Positions 7,459 to 15,318 of a stretch of DNA of 36,528 nucleotides are shown one piece after another (the stretch's first letter is position 1; every line of letters starts with the position of its first letter). Source of the stretch: a virus; the IMG/VR virus record IMGVR_UViG_3300031885_000059, positions 1 through 36,528 of that record. One strand, 5' to 3'. The position numbers were made by a program, and so were the translations under genes. The notes beneath the pieces are model-generated. The model saw only the letters and a list, made by a program, of their open reading frames with translations, ran no database searches and had not been told where the DNA came from.

Positions 7459-9057
7459 CTATACCGCCTTTATGCGCTGGCCGCGGCTCTCCAGCCGGGA
7501 GGCGGCAAGTACCCGGAGGCAGTCGGCGCCGTCGTCAGGGTTACTCCGCCCCGTGTTCTCTGCCGGCTCCTCGGCATAGACACCCGAGGCGACCTGCCTG
7601 CGGTGATACTGGCCCATGTCCCGCCGCAGCCACCGGCAGCGAGGATGCACCAGCAGGCCCCGGTGCCCCTGGGCGTCCCGAATGAGGCGCCGGACCTCCT
7701 TGACTCCATCTACCACGCCGGTCTTCGTGGGCGCCTTCACGGGCACGCCGAGCTGCCGAATGTAGGACTGGAGCTGCTTGTCCGTCACCCCGGCGTAACA
7801 GACTTGCGGCTTCCGGTACGCTCTCACCTGCCCCGTGAGCTCCGCCTTGCGTCCCTCCTCCCAGGTCGTCTCCTGCCAGAACCAGATGCCGGTCTCGCGG
7901 TTGGCCGCGTCCAGCTCCCGCTTCTCGGAGAGCCAGCGCATGACCTCCTCATAGAGCGTCATGTTGGTGTAGAGCTCGTTCACCACATGAACGTCACCGT
8001 TTGGCATCTCCTGGCAGGCCAGGACGACGAGGGCGTCGGGGAGATATCCGTCATCGACTGCCCATGACACCGGCAACTCAGGGTTGTACTCCGCCTCCTC
8101 CGTCACGTTGGAGTCGGGGTCGCCAGGCGTGTCCAGCCAGTTCTCGTAGACCAGCCCCTTGTGCGACGCGCTGCGACAGAGGCTCTGGACGATCCAGGTT
8201 TCCTCATCTGACTGGAGTCGCCGGTTGATGGCGTCCGACTTCTTGAAGTGGCCGGTCGCGTTCCTCACCCGCCCCTGGCAGTCCTCCCACAGCAGGCAGT
8301 CAGGCGGCTTCAGCTCCACACCGCGCTTGACGCGCTCGGCATCCTCGCAGGTCGCGCAAGGCTCCATGACATCGAACAAACAGCCCGTGAAAACCTTGAT
8401 GCCCCGGCTCTCCGCCTCTGTCAGCAGCCGGTTCATGGGGCCGAAGGACGTCACCTCGGCCGATGCGTAGACGGTCTGGGATGGGTAGTCTCCCGTCGAC
8501 ATGGGCATCCCGACGAACTGCTGGTAGACATCCCAGGCCATGAGGTCGAACTCGTCCGCCACTGCCATGTTGGGGTGTGGGCCCGACGTGGCCCCGACAG
8601 TTCCCGGTAGCACTTCCAAACGGCTCCCGTTCTTCCAGCGGGTCTCGCTCATGATCGGCTCCTGCATGAGGGCCCGGCGGAAGTGGGGGTCGCGGAAGTA
8701 GCCCTTCACATAGCCGTAGTTCAGGTTGGCCTGGCGCTGAATGGCGCCTACGTGCGAGGTCTGAAAGGCATCGTGGTAGTGATGGTTCAGCAGGTGGAGT
8801 ATGGACAAGTCCCGGGTCTTGCCACTGCCCCTCGCCCCCTGGAGAGCGGCCGCCAACACCCGGCGGAAGTACACGTCGGCCATGAACTGGAAGGGCGCCA
8901 CGTGCTCGGGGCACACCGCCCGCCAGGCGATGTGGAAGCCCAGGATGTACCATATCCAGTACCAGAGCTGCTCGTCGTTCTTGGGGCCGAGCTCCTTGAG
9001 GCGGCGCAGGGACACGACCGCCCGCTCGCGCTGGTACTGCTCAAGAGCGGTGGTCAT
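7459..9057 (-). CDS. terL: Terminase large subunit
   Basis: 532 residues. Walker A is GARGSGKT at residues 74-81 and Walker B MAVADEFD at 164-171, as in packaging ATPases. The C-terminal half has the nuclease-like WAVDDGYLPDALVVLA strand (first acidic residues) and PDDGADCLR near the end (last acidic residue). Its ATG overlaps the upstream stop (ATGA 9054-9057). The enzyme powers genome packaging through the portal and cuts concatemers. It is separated from the small subunit by five small or accessory genes, two of them on other strands or very short. Confidence 0.92.
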   Translation of the reverse strand: MTTALEQYQRERAVVSLRRLKELGPKNDEQLWYWIWYILGFHIAWRAVCPEHVAPFQFMADVYFRRVLAAALQGARGSGKTRDLSILHLLNHHYHDAFQTSHVGAIQRQANLNYGYVKGYFRDPHFRRALMQEPIMSETRWKNGSRLEVLPGTVGATSGPHPNMAVADEFDLMAWDVYQQFVGMPMSTGDYPSQTVYASAEVTSFGPMNRLLTEAESRGIKVFTGCLFDVMEPCATCEDAERVKRGVELKPPDCLLWEDCQGRVRNATGHFKKSDAINRRLQSDEETWIVQSLCRSASHKGLVYENWLDTPGDPDSNVTEEAEYNPELPVSWAVDDGYLPDALVVLACQEMPNGDVHVVNELYTNMTLYEEVMRWLSEKRELDAANRETGIWFWQETTWEEGRKAELTGQVRAYRKPQVCYAGVTDKQLQSYIRQLGVPVKAPTKTGVVDGVKEVRRLIRDAQGHRGLLVHPRCRWLRRDMGQYHRRQVASGVYAEEPAENTGRSNPDDGADCLRVLAASRLESRGQRIKAV

Positions 9058-9335
9058 TGCTCGTCCTCAGCGCGCTTCAGCCCGCTCAGCCAGACGTCAG
9101 CCTCCTGAGCATCGAGGATTCGCAGCAGCCGGCCGTCCTGTAGATGTATCTGGCCTTCGGCCCGGCCATGCCCGCAGCAGGAGCCGCGCATGTCCACGCC
9201 GCCTCTCTGCAAGGCGTCTACCAGAGGAGCAATGCAGCGGTCTATCTGCATACGCTTCCAGTGCGCTCGACCGCTGCCACTCAGGTCCGCTGGGATCCTC
9301 ACCCTGACACGGACAGTGTCACTCCACTTGCACAT
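9054..9335 (-). CDS. Conserved small phage protein with CCGH motif
   Basis: 93 residues, start with AGGAGG ribosome-binding site. It reads IDRCIAPLVDALQRGGVDMRGSCCGH then GQIHLQDGR, a pattern seen in many phage hypothetical proteins; Cys and His suggest a metal site. It is translationally coupled to the large terminase. Function is unknown. Confidence 0.8.
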   Translation of the reverse strand: MCKWSDTVRVRVRIPADLSGSGRAHWKRMQIDRCIAPLVDALQRGGVDMRGSCCGHGRAEGQIHLQDGRLLRILDAQEADVWLSGLKRAEDEQ

Positions 9336-9389
9336 CGAGTGCCTCCTGGGACCTCCGTTTTCACGTTTTCCGGTAAGTGTGCAAATCCC

Positions 9390-9680
9390 TTATTCCCGCC
9401 GTACCGGGGTGCGCATGGGCATCGGCCGGCGCCTGGGGCCTCGACCTAAGGGCGCCTTCTGGATGCGTACCTCGCCCCTCATCGCCAGCGGCATCGCCAC
9501 CGAGCCGTTGTCGAAGAGCTGCAGGCGGCCGCCGCGCTCCATCAACCGGAGCAAGAGTGGCAATTCGACCTTCTCCGTCCTGGCCGCAACCGCCAGCGCC
9601 TCTCTTTCGCTCTCCGCTTCCACCAGTTGCTCGATCACCACGCGATGGCGTACTTGCCACTTCATCCTGACCTCCGTCAT
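9390..9680 (-). CDS. Hypothetical protein
   Basis: 96 residues. ATG 9680 overlaps the stop of the 49-residue gene upstream (ATGA). A second ATG at 9665 has GGAGG 5 nt upstream and could equally be the start. The N-terminal half is a predicted beta-alpha unit (KWQVRHRVVIEQLVEAES...) and the tail is very basic (Arg/Pro). Not recognised. Confidence 0.6.
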   Translation of the reverse strand: MTEVRMKWQVRHRVVIEQLVEAESEREALAVAARTEKVELPLLLRLMERGGRLQLFDNGSVAMPLAMRGEVRIQKAPLGRGPRRRPMPMRTPVRRE

Positions 9681-9826
9681 GCCCACTCCCTCGCGCACTC
9701 CACCAGCCACCGACTCATCCGCCGTCTCCAGCGCCGGTGCCGGAGACGTCTCCAGTAGCGGGCGATGCCCGGCCTCCTGTTGTGCGGGCCGCCCCAGCCC
9801 AGGAGCATCCGCTGCCGGCGGTTCAT
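9677..9826 (-). CDS. Very basic 49-residue protein
   Basis: Begins MNRRQRMLLGWGGPHN and is dominated by Arg and Trp (WRRLRHRRWRRR). The stop forms an ATGA overlap with the next gene, which supports it. With about 17 arginines it could bind nucleic acid, but chance reading frames in GC-rich DNA are also arginine-rich, so it is only moderately supported. Confidence 0.45.
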   Translation of the reverse strand: MNRRQRMLLGWGGPHNRRPGIARYWRRLRHRRWRRRMSRWLVECAREWA

Positions 9827-9862
9827 CGGTCGAGAACCTTGACCTCATCCCGCCGCCCGCTC

Positions 9863-9892
9863 TTGACACGCTGCGTTAACACCTGTTACGTT
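9863..9892 (+). promoter_or_regulatory. Plus-strand promoter of the zinc-ribbon gene
   Basis: TTGACA at 9863-9868, 18-nt spacer, and TACGTT at 9887-9892 preceded by TGT (extended -10). A start about 7 nt after the -10 falls at 9899, one base before the ATG, so the mRNA would be leaderless. Confidence 0.65.
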
Positions 9893-10042
9893 CCGTTACA
9901 TGAAGCCTGTCTGCCCCGAATGCGGCTGTAGGGATGGCAAGCACAGCCGATTCTGCCCACGCGGATACACCGGCGACCCGCCCAAGGTCGCCAGGGACCC
10001 ACCGAAACGCAGCGTTACAGAGCCTGTAACGGACAGTAACAG
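9883..10042. promoter_or_regulatory. GTTAC-repeat operators (inverted 17-mers)
   Basis: CTGTTACGTTCCGTTAC at 9883-9899 covers the -10 and start codon. Its near-perfect inverse (15 of 17 positions) lies at 10026-10042 inside the gene. A GTTAC-N7-GTAAC palindrome occurs just upstream of the second copy. This is the layout of a paired-operator autoregulation site. Confidence 0.6.
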
Positions 10043-10169
10043 CGTGCCCTGCGCCTGTGGATGCGGGAAGGTGGTCAAGGCACGGCCGGTGTACTTCAGC
10101 ACAGCCTGTCGGGTGCGGGCTGCGAGGAAGCGGAAGGCGAAGCAAGCGCCAGCAGCGATCCCCGGTTGA
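9900..10169 (+). CDS. Zinc-ribbon DNA-binding-type protein (plus strand)
   Basis: 89 residues. The N-terminal CPECGCRDGKHSRFCPRG is one cysteine cluster; the C-terminal CACGCGKVV...YFSTACRVRAARKRK is the zinc-finger motif common in small phage proteins, followed by a basic tail. It is transcribed against the surrounding genes from a leaderless-type promoter and converges on the gene ending at 10174 (4-nt gap). Repeated GTTAC elements at its promoter and within the gene suggest it regulates itself. DNA binding is inferred. Confidence 0.82.
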   Translation: MKPVCPECGCRDGKHSRFCPRGYTGDPPKVARDPPKRSVTEPVTDSNSVPCACGCGKVVKARPVYFSTACRVRAARKRKAKQAPAAIPG

Positions 10170-10173
10170 ACCT

Positions 10174-10836
10174 TCACTCCATCACCTTCGCCTCGACATC
10201 GATCACTGGCCCGAGCTGGGGCGGCTCCCGCCCCGTCCGCTTCTGGAAGACAGCCGCCACCACGGCGGTTATCTCGTCATCGGTCGGCTCACCGATGGCG
10301 GGCGTACCCACCGGGAGGAAGACGCCGAATTGGGCCGAAGGGCCTGAGCGAGGGTTCACGCCTATGTCCTGGCCGATCCGCCACATCATCTCGCCGACCC
10401 GCAGCAAGGTCTCGACGGCCCTGTCAACGCCGGGCATCGGGGCGGGCAGGCCTTCCTCCGTCTGTGTGGCGCGGGACAGCCGGTCTTCCGCCAGCCGGTA
10501 GACCTGCTGCAGCGACTTGAGCAGGTCAATCTTGGTGTCGAGTTGCTTGAGCTTCCGTTCCACCAGCCCCGGCGGCAGAATCTCGCCCGGAGGCATGTGC
10601 CGGTCCCGCCAGCGGGTGATAGTCCGGGCAGAGGGCAGGGGCGCCTTCTCCAACAAGTCGCCGTACTGCCAGCGGAGCATACCGACGATGGTCTCGCCGC
10701 TGAACCGATGGCACAGGAGGTCGTGGATTTCGCCGAAGAGCGGATGGGCTTCGACCGACTCGCCGAACCTGTCTTCAGTCCCAGCCGGGAGCCCTATCTT
10801 CTCAGCGTCAGGGACCTTCTTGTTGCGAGGGGGCAA
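10174..10836 (-). CDS. Terminase-adjacent protein with HTH-like N-terminus
   Basis: 220 residues. TTG start at 10836 with GAAGGTG upstream. The first 80 residues read like a DNA-binding module (HPLFGEIHDLLCHRFSGETIVGMLRWQYG, then PSARTITRWRDRHMP). The middle is a long helix (KLKQLDTKIDLLKSLQQVYRLAEDRL). It lies between small and large terminase and may take part in packaging recognition. The family is not named with confidence. Confidence 0.75.
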   Translation of the reverse strand: MPPRNKKVPDAEKIGLPAGTEDRFGESVEAHPLFGEIHDLLCHRFSGETIVGMLRWQYGDLLEKAPLPSARTITRWRDRHMPPGEILPPGLVERKLKQLDTKIDLLKSLQQVYRLAEDRLSRATQTEEGLPAPMPGVDRAVETLLRVGEMMWRIGQDIGVNPRSGPSAQFGVFLPVGTPAIGEPTDDEITAVVAAVFQKRTGREPPQLGPVIDVEAKVME

Positions 10837-10897
10837 GTGGCACCTTCTATGTCCTCAGATGGACACGGCCCATCTTCGCCCGCCCCGTCGGGCAGCT

Positions 10898-11365
10898 CTA
10901 AGACTGCTGTGGCAAGGGGCCCACAAAGGCAATGAGGGAATTAACGACTTGCGGCGCCAGGCCGAGGGCGAGAAGCTGCTGCTTCAGAATGGCGAGGCGC
11001 GGGTCAGGCTGTCCGACCCGAAGCTCACGGGGCGTCATGCCAAGTTCGGAAGCCAGCTTCATCATCTGGTCCATCGCCTTGCTGGCGATCTGGAAATAGG
11101 GGGATTGAACCAGGTATTGAGCCTTCGTTCTAATGACCGGGCCGTACTCAACGATCTTCTGTTGCGCATGGCGCCAACTTGACCAGGCTTCGCAATAAAG
11201 GGCGAGAGCGTTAACGTCGATGTCCCTTGCGCCCGCGTCAAGGAGTCGCTTGCCAGTCCGTTCCCATTCGCTCTTCGCCTCTGGGGTCAGCCAGTCGGGG
11301 GCGGGCGGAAGCGTCAGCGCGCCCTCGGCGTCAGCGGGTGGGACTGTCTGCTCGGCATCAGTCAA
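10898..11365 (-). CDS. terS: Terminase small subunit (P27 family-like)
   Basis: 155 residues from TTG 11365, whose TTGA overlaps the upstream stop and which has AGGGGGA ahead of it. LTPEAKSEWERTGKRLLDAG, then ALALYCEAWSSWRHAQ and KAMDQMMKLASELGMTPRELRVG follow the P27-type small-terminase pattern (WERTGKRL...LTPRERAK). It would recognise the packaging site and load the large terminase. Its position directly after the ParB-type gene is notable. Confidence 0.85.
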   Translation of the reverse strand: MTDAEQTVPPADAEGALTLPPAPDWLTPEAKSEWERTGKRLLDAGARDIDVNALALYCEAWSSWRHAQQKIVEYGPVIRTKAQYLVQSPYFQIASKAMDQMMKLASELGMTPRELRVGQPDPRLAILKQQLLALGLAPQVVNSLIAFVGPLPQQS

Positions 11366-12174
11366 GGGATGGTCCCCCTTTGTTTGGAGCGCCGGGATGG
11401 AATTGCACCACCCTCTCCCGCATGGATAGCGGGCACATCGCTGTCTATGCTTCCAGCGCCCAGGGCTTCCTCGATCATGTCCAGCAACAGCATCATCGCC
11501 GTCGCGCCATTGCGGACGTCGCGCTCTGCCATCTTCTCGGCTAGCGCGTTCAGGAGCCGGTCGTGCTCGGACCACCGCGCCAGGATGGTCGGAGTCTTGA
11601 TGTCGGCCGCGATCTTGTCGAGCATGGAACGCAGCCGCTCCACCTCCTCCGGCAGAAAGGCGAACGAGATGACGTGGTAGTCCAGGGGGATGTCGGTTAG
11701 GGCCTGGGGTTCGATAGAGGCCAGTTGCAGAAGAATCGCGTCGTCGAGGCCGGAGTATTCCTTGAGGACCACGTCGTCGATCTCGTTGAACAGCTCCCGC
11801 AGGATGACCGAGTCGTCTTCTCCCACGATGGCGTTGTGCGAGAGCTGCTTCGCCACCTCTTCGCCCCTGGTCATGTCATCGGTGATGACCAGCACAGCTA
11901 GGCGCTGGATGCCAGCCTGCTTAGCTGCCATGACGCGATGATTCCCTGAGATGACGCGGAGCTTGCCGTCCGGGAGTAGCCGGCAGAGTGGGACGCTTTC
12001 GACCCGGCCGTCATGCTTGAGATTGTCCACCAGGGCGCCGAAGGTGGCGGCGGACATCATGCGCGCGTTCTTCTCGAGCAGTTGCAGCTCGTCTATGCTG
12101 GCGTATCTGAGCGTCAGACCGTCCGGCAGGCGAAGACTCAGTTCGTCGATGTCCCGTGATTTTGTAGCCACCAC
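11362..12174 (-). CDS. ParB/Srx-fold nuclease-domain protein
   Basis: 270 residues from GTG 12174, which has GGAGGGG 7 nt upstream and overlaps the preceding gene by 37 nt. The N-terminal domain shows LLEKNARMMSAATFGALVDNL and the signature SGNHRVMAAKQAG (residues 76-88), then QLSHNAIVGEDD. This phage ParB-type family is commonly found next to terminase. The C-terminal half is helical. The likely role is in DNA binding, nicking or modification linked to packaging. It is the third ParB-type protein in the window and differs from the two partition-like ones. Confidence 0.85.
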   Translation of the reverse strand: MVATKSRDIDELSLRLPDGLTLRYASIDELQLLEKNARMMSAATFGALVDNLKHDGRVESVPLCRLLPDGKLRVISGNHRVMAAKQAGIQRLAVLVITDDMTRGEEVAKQLSHNAIVGEDDSVILRELFNEIDDVVLKEYSGLDDAILLQLASIEPQALTDIPLDYHVISFAFLPEEVERLRSMLDKIAADIKTPTILARWSEHDRLLNALAEKMAERDVRNGATAMMLLLDMIEEALGAGSIDSDVPAIHAGEGGAIPSRRSKQRGTIP

Positions 12175-13454
12175 TCTAGCCCCTCCTGGAGCGTCCATCG
12201 TCCCAGCTCGCCGACATAGTTTAGGTGCCCCTCCTTGCGAGAGTGCAGTTTGTAGATGCCGCGATACTTCATGCTAACAGGCTTCTCCGTGAAAGCCGTA
12301 GTCCCGATGGTCTTCGCCCTGGCGACCATCCCGCCATCCGATAGCGAGAGCCTAAGCTCCCGGGACAGACTCGCGGCCAGGACGAGCTTGCCCAGGCGTC
12401 GATAGCGATGGTGGGGCACGGCCACGTCACACATCATGTAGAGGTCGCAGAAGCCGGCGCCTGCAGAGCTACGGGAGAAGCCCAGGACCCCGACGAGGTA
12501 CTCGTCCATCATGACGGCGAACGTGAATTGTGGCTGCGCCGGGATGATGTTCTTGCCGAGCAGGCAGTCGCGAAGCCAGCGGAAGGCGGGCGCGTCCAGC
12601 TTCATCAGCCGAAGTTTGCAGGAGGGCGAGATCTCGGCGTCCTGGGGCAGTCTCTTCAGGTGGGGGTCACGGGTCTTCTCTCGTGTCCTGGCAAGGCGAG
12701 AGTGGCCCAGGCTCCCATAGCAGTAGACGGGGCGCTTTCGCAGAGATGGCACAGCGACGCCGACGAGGTGGCCGCGGAGGTCCTCGATAAGCCGATCGTT
12801 AAACAGCAGCCAGTGGGGTCGGATGGTGAGAATCGCTATGAGCTGGGCCATGCTTGACTCGTCGAACATGCGATAGGAGGGCCGGTCTCGCCAGTCGAAC
12901 ACCTTGTCCATGTTCTTGTAAAGCTGCTCGTATCCGCCCTTGTAGGTTGGCGGGGCGGTCATAATTCCGGCGCCGGCGGGAGCCGCGGAGAGGTGATCGA
13001 TCACGTCGCCGGCGTAGTATGAGGCGGCCTTCAGGCCGCCGAGGGCCTTCTCCGCCTTTGCCTTTGTCCCCTCGTGCAGATCATTGAAATGAACCCGGTA
13101 TGCCTCCACGCGGCGCGTCCAATATTCCGAGTCCTTGCCGTAGCCCCGCAGCATCGACGTACAAAGCAGCAGGGTGGCGACGGTATCGAGCGGAGTCTTC
13201 AGGTAGGACCCCAGCCAAGCATACTCCTGGTCCTTGATGGCAAGGCCCAGGGCAGCCCCCGTTAGGTAGGCGCCGATAGCGGAGCTGTAGAGGCTGACGT
13301 CGCTGGAGTGGCAGTTGACGGGGACAGATGCGAGGGCGCGTTCGAGGCCGAATTTGCCGGAGCAGCCCACATAGAGGTCGGAGACGGGCCAGTCTCGGAC
13401 GGCCTCAAGGGCCATCGACTTGAGAGGCTGGGGCAGGCCGCCGATGAAGGGCAT
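12138..13454 (-). CDS. Methyltransferase-like + Mom-like acyltransferase fusion
   Basis: 438 residues from MPFIGG (13454). The N-terminal domain has LYVGCSGKFGLERAL (27-41, like AdoMet motif I), HSSDVSLYS (49-57, acidic motif II) and APPTYKGGYEQLY (167-179, in place of the DPPY catalytic motif). It resembles phage proteins annotated as putative antirestriction adenine methyltransferases. The C-terminal domain (about 305-430) looks GNAT/Mom-like: DLYMMCDVAVP, RYRRLGKLVLAASLSREL, and KPVSMKYRGIYKLHSRKEG. Mu Mom modifies adenine in phage DNA to resist restriction. The gene lies between DUF488 and ParB-type genes, so a DNA-modification role is likely but inferred. Confidence 0.7.
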   Translation of the reverse strand: MPFIGGLPQPLKSMALEAVRDWPVSDLYVGCSGKFGLERALASVPVNCHSSDVSLYSSAIGAYLTGAALGLAIKDQEYAWLGSYLKTPLDTVATLLLCTSMLRGYGKDSEYWTRRVEAYRVHFNDLHEGTKAKAEKALGGLKAASYYAGDVIDHLSAAPAGAGIMTAPPTYKGGYEQLYKNMDKVFDWRDRPSYRMFDESSMAQLIAILTIRPHWLLFNDRLIEDLRGHLVGVAVPSLRKRPVYCYGSLGHSRLARTREKTRDPHLKRLPQDAEISPSCKLRLMKLDAPAFRWLRDCLLGKNIIPAQPQFTFAVMMDEYLVGVLGFSRSSAGAGFCDLYMMCDVAVPHHRYRRLGKLVLAASLSRELRLSLSDGGMVARAKTIGTTAFTEKPVSMKYRGIYKLHSRKEGHLNYVGELGRWTLQEGLEWWLQNHGTSTN

Positions 13455-13464
13455 TTCAGCGCTA

Positions 13465-13812
13465 TCATAAGGCCGGTGTCCACAAGCTCGGATTCTGCTC
13501 CGGCACCGATGTGCCGAGCTCCCGCTCCAGCCATTCCGCGACGAGGCGGCGGTGGCAGAACTCCCCGGGCTTCTCCCAGCAGAGAAGGATGGCATCCTCG
13601 CCGACTTCCTCTAGGATGGCCTTGGCGTCCAGACGCTCCAGCTGGAGCATGAACTTCTCGCGGAAGACGGCCTCGTCGGTCTCTTTCACCAGCGCCCAGG
13701 TCGCCGGTGCCAGAGGCAAGCACCTGCGACCCTTGAACCCTCTCGGTACCCCCCTGCTAATAGCGATGGCGTTGGGGTCCGTTCCTGAGAGTTTGAAGTT
13801 TGAGGTCTTCAT
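13465..13812 (-). CDS. DUF488-family protein
   Basis: 115 residues. ILLCWEKPGEFCHRRLVAEWLE (about 82-103) is the DUF488 signature. It begins at a TAATG overlap with the ParB stop. DUF488 has no settled biochemical role; in phages it recurs near DNA-modification genes. Its place between ParB and the Mom-like fusion suggests the same pathway. Confidence 0.8.
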   Translation of the reverse strand: MKTSNFKLSGTDPNAIAISRGVPRGFKGRRCLPLAPATWALVKETDEAVFREKFMLQLERLDAKAILEEVGEDAILLCWEKPGEFCHRRLVAEWLERELGTSVPEQNPSLWTPAL

Positions 13813-14672
13813 TAGATGATCCTCCCCGCGAGCGCCCGGCCCGTATGGGCCGTGAGAGCCCGGCGCATACCCGTTAGGCTCTTGATGAGCGTATCCAGAT
13901 AGGACATGGCCGTTTCCATCTCCGGGGCCAAGGCTTCGGCGATCTGGCTCTTGTCCAGGCCCGAGAGTTCCTGCGCCGCCTTAGCCGCCAGGACTAGCGC
14001 CCGATGGTAGGCCGCGACCGCCTGTCGGGCCCCATCGGACAGCTTGGTCTCCGGCATCATGTCCGCCTGGTTCTCCTCCATCCATATCTGGTCGCAGACG
14101 CCCCGAACCCCGTCGTCCCCTAGGCCCTTCTCCTGCCATATCCGCAGCACCCGGGCCTGACTGTTCAGGCTCAGCTTCGCCATGTAGTAGGCGATCCCCG
14201 GCTTCATCTGGCCGCGGCCGATTAGGTACTGGACGTCCTCGCGGAGATTCAGTAGGGCCACCCTCCACGTTATCTGGCTCGCCGGCAACCCCACGAGCGC
14301 CCCCACGTCCTGGAGGGACATCGGCCGCGCCAGGAGTTTGGCGAGCATCCTTGCCTCTTCCATCGGGTTGAGGTCTTCCCTGACCGCATTCTCCAGAACC
14401 GCCAGCTCATAGGCCTCATCGTCGGTGAGGTCCCGAACCAGAGCGGGGATGGTTTCCCAGCCGGCCAGTTGGGCCGCTCGGAAGCGCCGCTCGCCGGCCA
14501 CAACCTGGTAGTGGCTATTCACTGGCCGGACGGTGATCGGCTGGAGCAGCCCCTTGTCCTGAAGGCTCGTCGCCAAATCCTGGAGCTTCTCCTTGTCGAA
14601 CTCCTGCCGCGGCTGGCCCGGATCAGCCTGGATTGCCGCTATCGGCAGATTGCTCACGGTCTGCTCTTCCAT
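13812..14672 (-). CDS. parB: ParB-family partition/DNA-binding protein
   Basis: 286 residues. The ParB/Srx domain spans about 5-95, with the box-II signature GERRFRAAQLAG at 60-71 and ENAVREDLNPMEEARML after it. A helix-turn-helix follows at about 118-140 (MSLQDVGALVGLPASQITWRV). The C-terminal part is helical. No ParA is seen in the window, so plasmid-like partition is not established; CTP-dependent clamp or modification-linked roles are alternatives. It is the first gene after a strong promoter (14718-14746), with a leader of about 39 nt. Confidence 0.9.
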   Translation of the reverse strand: MEEQTVSNLPIAAIQADPGQPRQEFDKEKLQDLATSLQDKGLLQPITVRPVNSHYQVVAGERRFRAAQLAGWETIPALVRDLTDDEAYELAVLENAVREDLNPMEEARMLAKLLARPMSLQDVGALVGLPASQITWRVALLNLREDVQYLIGRGQMKPGIAYYMAKLSLNSQARVLRIWQEKGLGDDGVRGVCDQIWMEENQADMMPETKLSDGARQAVAAYHRALVLAAKAAQELSGLDKSQIAEALAPEMETAMSYLDTLIKSLTGMRRALTAHTGRALAGRII

Positions 14673-15072
14673 TTGTCCTACCTACTTCTCGCTTCCTGAT
14701 ACACCCAACCTATGATTAGTGTAGCACGCTAACGCCGTATTGTCAATAGATAAGGGGGAAGAGGGCAGAATATTTCTCAGGACACGAAGCAGGGCTGGGG
14801 GCGATATCCGTAGATCCGGGGATGGGGGATTGTATGGAGATCTCGTTTTGTAGGGCGTGGCGGGCATTGTGGGGCAACAGATAAGGGGGCTAGAGGGGCC
14901 TAGAATCGTGCCTGGCGGGCGTAGCGGAATTGGCTGTGGGGGAATAGGGCGTTTGAGGGGTGCATATCCGCAATAGTTAGAGGCTCTGGGGGAGCAAAAG
15001 CGTGAAATGGCCTAGGATTGGGCCTAGAGGCTCGATACCCCAAGCCCAATTTCGCGCGTAGCCGTAGCCTTG
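14673..15072. other. 400-nt noncoding segment
   Basis: The only gene-free stretch above 300 nt. It carries the ParB promoter at its left end, an 11-bp direct repeat AGATAAGGGGG (14748-14758 and 14879-14889) and GGGCCTAGA at 14896-14904 and 15020-15028. It is purine-rich on the plus strand. No ORF with a ribosome-binding site, tRNA or U-tract terminator was found. It could hold a packaging, origin or ParB-binding site, but no known site is recognised. Confidence 0.6.
14718..14746 (-). promoter_or_regulatory. Sigma70-type promoter, family A (ParB operon)
   Basis: TTGACA (14741-14746), 17-nt spacer and TACACT (14718-14723) with an extended TGC before the -10. The spacer GGCGTTAGCGTGC and the upstream CTA are shared with the promoter at 29948-29976. 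It is expected to drive the modification and packaging operon. Confidence 0.85.
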
Positions 15073-15318
15073 TCAGGCCGGCGCCACCTCCTCGGGGAAC
15101 ACCATCGTCATCTGCCCGTCACTCAGGCGCATCACGTCGATGCCGATGCCGCAGGTCAGGCAGCCGCAGTTGCAGACCTCAACGACGTCGCCTGACCTGA
15201 GGGGATAGGGGCCCGGTCCCCAGTTCTCGAACACCTCGTCAGGGTTGTAGCCCAGAAAGCGGAGCCGCTGGCCGGGGAGGTTCTTGAGGCTGCCGCACCC
15301 GCAGGAGCCGGTGCTCAA
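15073..15318 (-). CDS. Small Cys-rich protein
   Basis: 81 residues from TTG 15318, which overlaps the upstream stop (TTGA). Cysteines are grouped as CGCG near the N-terminus and CNCGCLTCG in the middle, suggesting a zinc or iron-sulfur site. A beta-rich SGDVVEV segment lies between. It is the last gene before the noncoding segment. Not recognised. Confidence 0.75.
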   Translation of the reverse strand: MSTGSCGCGSLKNLPGQRLRFLGYNPDEVFENWGPGPYPLRSGDVVEVCNCGCLTCGIGIDVMRLSDGQMTMVFPEEVAPA

